Source: an uncultured Oscillibacter sp.
GTDB taxonomy: Bacteria > Bacillota > Clostridia > Oscillospirales > Oscillospiraceae
DNA: 6,259 nucleotides
Direction: 5' to 3'
Assembly (NCBI GenBank): GCA_946183715.1
Contig: CAMHDB010000117.1
Span: 1-6,259, forward strand
The notes under the pieces were generated by a model. The model had not been told where the DNA came from and searched no databases. It saw nothing but the letters and a program-made list of their open reading frames with translations. This document shows positions 4,632 through 6,259 of this stretch, one piece after another. The position numbers and the translations under genes were made by a program. Numbering within the stretch: the first letter of the stretch is position 1; every line of letters begins with the position of its first letter.

Positions 4632-5807
4632 TCAGGCCATAGCGGGCTTTTTGAGGCTGTCGTAGGTCTTGCACACGGGGGCGTTGGCCTTGAAGGATTT
4701 CTCGTCGAACCACAGAAGGTTGTTGGAGGTGGCCTTGTCGAAAAGCTGCATGGTAATCGCCGGGGCGTTGAACTTGACCGTACTGCCGACGGACACGTCC
4801 TCGTTGAGGCCCATCGTGGGAATGACCATGACAACCTCGTCGCCCTCGCAGTCGGCGTGGAGGTTGACTTCCGAGCCGAGCATTTCGGAGACTTCGATTT
4901 TGCCCTTGAGTTCGCCCTGTCCGACGGAGAGGTGCTGGGGACGAATGCCGACGACGATGTCGCAGGGCTGTTGATTGTTCTGCTTGAGCGCGGCCTGTTG
5001 GAAGTCGTCGAGCTTGAATTTGGCACCCTTAATCTGGGCGTAGTAGACGCCGTTTTCGAGCAGGAGCTTGCTGTTGTCGAAGAAGTTCATGACGGGCATG
5101 CCGATGAAGCCCGCGACGAACAGGTTGACCGGGCAGTTGAACAGGTCTTGCGGCGCGCCAATCTGGTTGACGAAGCCGTCCTTCATGATGACGATTCTGT
5201 CGCCGAGGGTCATGGCCTCGGTCTGGTCGTGCGTCACGTACATAAACGTGGTGTTGATTCTCTGGCGGAGCTTGATAATCTCGGCGCGCATCTGGTTGCG
5301 GAGTTTGGCGTCGAGGTTGGAAAGCGGCTCGTCCATGAGGAACACCTTCGGGTCGCGAACCATCGCGCGGCCAATGGCTACGCGCTGGCGCTGGCCGCCG
5401 GAAAGCGCTTTGGGCTTGCGCTCGAGGTACTGCGTGATGTCCAGAATCGCGGCGACTTCCCGCACCTTCTTGTCGATAACGTCCTTGGGGGTCTTTTTGA
5501 GTTTGAGGGCGAAGGCCATATTGTCGTACACGGACATATGGGGGTAGAGGGCGTAGTTCTGGAAAACCATGGCGATATCGCGGTCTTTGGGGGCGATGTC
5601 GTTGCAGAGTTTGCCGTCGATGTAGAGCTCGCCGTCGGAAATGTCCTCCAGTCCGGCGACCATGCGCAGGGTGGTGGACTTGCCGCAGCCGGACGGGCCG
5701 ACCAGCACGATAAATTCCTTGTCTTTGATGTGCAGGTTCACGTCGTGGACAGCCGTCACCTTGTTGTCGTAGACCTTCTTGAGATTTTGAATCAATACCT
5801 CTGCCAT
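4632..5807 (-). CDS. ugpC: Carbohydrate ABC importer ATPase, MsmX/UgpC type
   Basis: This encodes 391 residues, a normal length for the CUT1-family ATPases MsmX, MsmK, MalK and UgpC. The nucleotide-binding domain has Walker A GPSGCGKST (37-45), the Q-loop VFQNYALYPHMSV (Gln83), the ABC signature LSGGQ (135-139), Walker B VFLMDEP (155-161, catalytic Glu160), a D-loop SNLDAKLR and the H-loop His193 (THDQTEAMTLGDR). The C-terminal part (about 240-391) is the regulatory OB/TOBE region, with VGIRPQHL at 286-293. It hydrolyses ATP on the cytoplasmic face to drive sugar or glycerol-phosphate import. No permease or binding protein is nearby, so like Bacillus MsmX it may serve several importers; that is inference. 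The start MAEVLIQNLKKVYD is the usual one for the family; the frame stays open further upstream without family similarity. Unusually, there is no Shine-Dalgarno close to the ATG: the nearest GGAGG is 25 nt away, inside a leader hairpin. The ugp name is by similarity; the substrate is unknown. Confidence 0.95.
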   Translation of the reverse strand: MAEVLIQNLKKVYDNKVTAVHDVNLHIKDKEFIVLVGPSGCGKSTTLRMVAGLEDISDGELYIDGKLCNDIAPKDRDIAMVFQNYALYPHMSVYDNMAFALKLKKTPKDVIDKKVREVAAILDITQYLERKPKALSGGQRQRVAIGRAMVRDPKVFLMDEPLSNLDAKLRNQMRAEIIKLRQRINTTFMYVTHDQTEAMTLGDRIVIMKDGFVNQIGAPQDLFNCPVNLFVAGFIGMPVMNFFDNSKLLLENGVYYAQIKGAKFKLDDFQQAALKQNNQQPCDIVVGIRPQHLSVGQGELKGKIEVSEMLGSEVNLHADCEGDEVVMVIPTMGLNEDVSVGSTVKFNAPAITMQLFDKATSNNLLWFDEKSFKANAPVCKTYDSLKKPAMA

Positions 5808-6081
5808 GTTGCGATGGGCTCTGAATAACGCGCCTCCGCCCGTTATTCTCGCGGGCGTCCGTATCGGACACGCCGCCCGGCTGGCATTTGGCCCGAATCT
5901 TTCCGGGCCTTCCGGACGGTACGCTTCCCCAGAACGCGCCGCCTTACGACAGGTCTCCACACTGCCGCACCGCGAGCCTTACGGAATCAGTCTTCCTCCT
6001 CGTTACCCGCGCGGCGTTCAGGAAGGTGGAGTGAGACGCCGCCGGGGCATATTTTGCAAAGGGGCGAACCCTTTACAGACG
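5808..6081 (-). promoter_or_regulatory. Long structured 5' leader of ugpC, candidate cis-regulatory RNA
   Basis: About 274 nt separate the predicted transcription start (near 6081) from the ATG. Reading 5' to 3' in the RNA, stems are visible at 6077-6055 (9 bp around a UUCG-type loop), 6042-6011 (GCGGCGT/ACGCCGC, 7 bp, 18-nt loop), 5967-5947 (CGGCAG/CTGTCG, 6 bp, 9-nt loop), 5909-5890 (GGCCCGGA/TTCGGGCC, 8 bp), 5879-5852 (two 5-bp segments with a bulge) and 5848-5823 (8 bp, SD in the loop). Several use G-U pairs that would be A-C mismatches in the other strand's RNA. The loops at 6026-6031 and 5955-5960 are complementary over 6 nt. There is no convincing upstream ORF, no intrinsic terminator, and no riboswitch class that I recognise. 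Confidence 0.5.
5823..5857 (-). promoter_or_regulatory. Shine-Dalgarno hairpin with a competing fold before ugpC
   Basis: In the RNA, GAATAACG (5848-5841) pairs with CGTTATTC (5830-5823), placing GGCGGAGGCG in the loop, including GGAGG (5837-5833). A rival stem pairs CGCCCG (5857-5852) with CGGGCG (5842-5837) and would break the first. The segment at 5856-5852 can instead pair upstream with 5879-5875. This resembles a translational switch, but it is a visual prediction only. Confidence 0.4.
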
Positions 6082-6087
6082 AAATCT

Positions 6088-6116
6088 ATTATACACGCCG
6101 GAGGGCCGGAAATCAA
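6088..6116 (-). promoter_or_regulatory. ugpC: Sigma-A promoter for ugpC
   Basis: On the minus strand TTGATT (6116-6111), a 17-nt spacer and a perfect TATAAT (6093-6088) are found. The -35 matches 4/6, including the TTGA core. The expected start is near 6081. It is the best promoter-like pair between the gene and the window edge. Confidence 0.75.
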
Positions 6117-6259
6117 CTGACCGAACGCCAAATTTTAGCGCCGTTTTTTGTCGAAAACGATAATTGTTTACCCGCGGCACGATTTATAGAACAATGTCAC
6201 GCGGTTTCGGAAAATATACGCCGGGGCTTTCGGCACAATTTACTCCCCCGCGGCGCGGG
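6117..6259. other. Upstream flank with no recognisable gene
   Basis: There is no plausible coding frame in these 143 bases. They are mixed AT-rich runs and GC-rich patches. A 5-bp inverted repeat, CCCGC and GCGGG around GGC, sits at the very edge (6247-6259) and may be part of a structure cut by the window. Confidence 0.5.

Noticed and set aside
4248..5828. A 526-codon plus-strand open frame opposite ugpC
   Set aside because: It is antisense to a clear ABC ATPase, is rich in Val, Glu, His and Asp in the pattern expected from a shadow frame, and spans a terminator pair.
5908..5917. GUCCGGAAGG in the leader RNA, resembling part of the SRP RNA apical loop
   Set aside because: The rest of the SRP core (GGUCAGG before and AAGCAGC after) is missing and the flanking bases pair differently.
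5808..5960. A 51-residue N-terminal extension of the ABC ATPase
   Set aside because: MsmX/UgpC proteins start at the MAEVLIQNL-like position. The extension has no similarity, no SD at its start, and covers the leader hairpins.
5984..6000. AGGAGG in the ugpC leader as the SD of a leader peptide
   Set aside because: No ATG, GTG or TTG follows at a usable distance, and the nearest frames stop within a few codons.

Overview
This window looks like part of the chromosome of a GC-rich anaerobic member of the Bacillota, most likely a clostridial (Oscillospirales-like) gut or fermenter bacterium. That placement is inferred from several things. There is a lipoprotein carrying S-layer-homology repeats beside a secreted protein that ends in a dockerin-type calcium loop. 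There is an AMMECR1 protein fused to a LigB-like domain with a radical SAM partner. Shine-Dalgarno sequences are strong, three of the five genes use TTG starts, and the promoters are close to the sigma-A consensus. I see no mobile element, CRISPR array, tRNA or rRNA.

Layout. (1) Positions 1-1221, minus strand: a two-gene cell-surface operon. It has a near-perfect promoter (1193-1221), a lipoprotein with SLH-like repeats (456-1070) and then a secreted dockerin protein cut by the window edge (436 down to 1). (2) Positions 1222-1463: no gene; an AT-rich stretch and a cluster of GC-rich hairpins just past the end of amrS. (3) Positions 1464-3784, minus strand: a two-gene AmmeMemoRadiSam operon. 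A LigB-like/AMMECR1 fusion (2291-3679) overlaps the radical SAM gene amrS (1464-2294) by four bases. (4) Positions 3680-3918: a divergent control region with a TTGACA promoter for the amr operon flanked by two palindromes. (5) Positions 3919-4521, plus strand: a small SGNH/GDSL hydrolase, then a hairpin terminator. (6) Positions 4632-5807, minus strand: a full-length MsmX/UgpC-type sugar-importer ATPase with no permease or binding-protein partner in the window. Its promoter is at 6088-6116, leaving a structured leader of about 270 nt.

How the parts work together. The surface pair would act outside the membrane. The ATPase would energise one or more carbohydrate importers encoded elsewhere. 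The amr operon is a widespread but functionally unresolved system, and the divergent hydrolase may share its control region. The two most novel-looking items are the ugpC leader and the amr/hydrolase divergent region. The leader has several stable hairpins, a possible kissing-loop contact, and a Shine-Dalgarno sequence held in a hairpin loop that has a competing fold. The divergent region has a 24-bp near-palindrome abutting the -35 box and a 13-bp palindrome over the start site. All structural and functional statements come from reading the sequence by eye; nothing was computed or searched.
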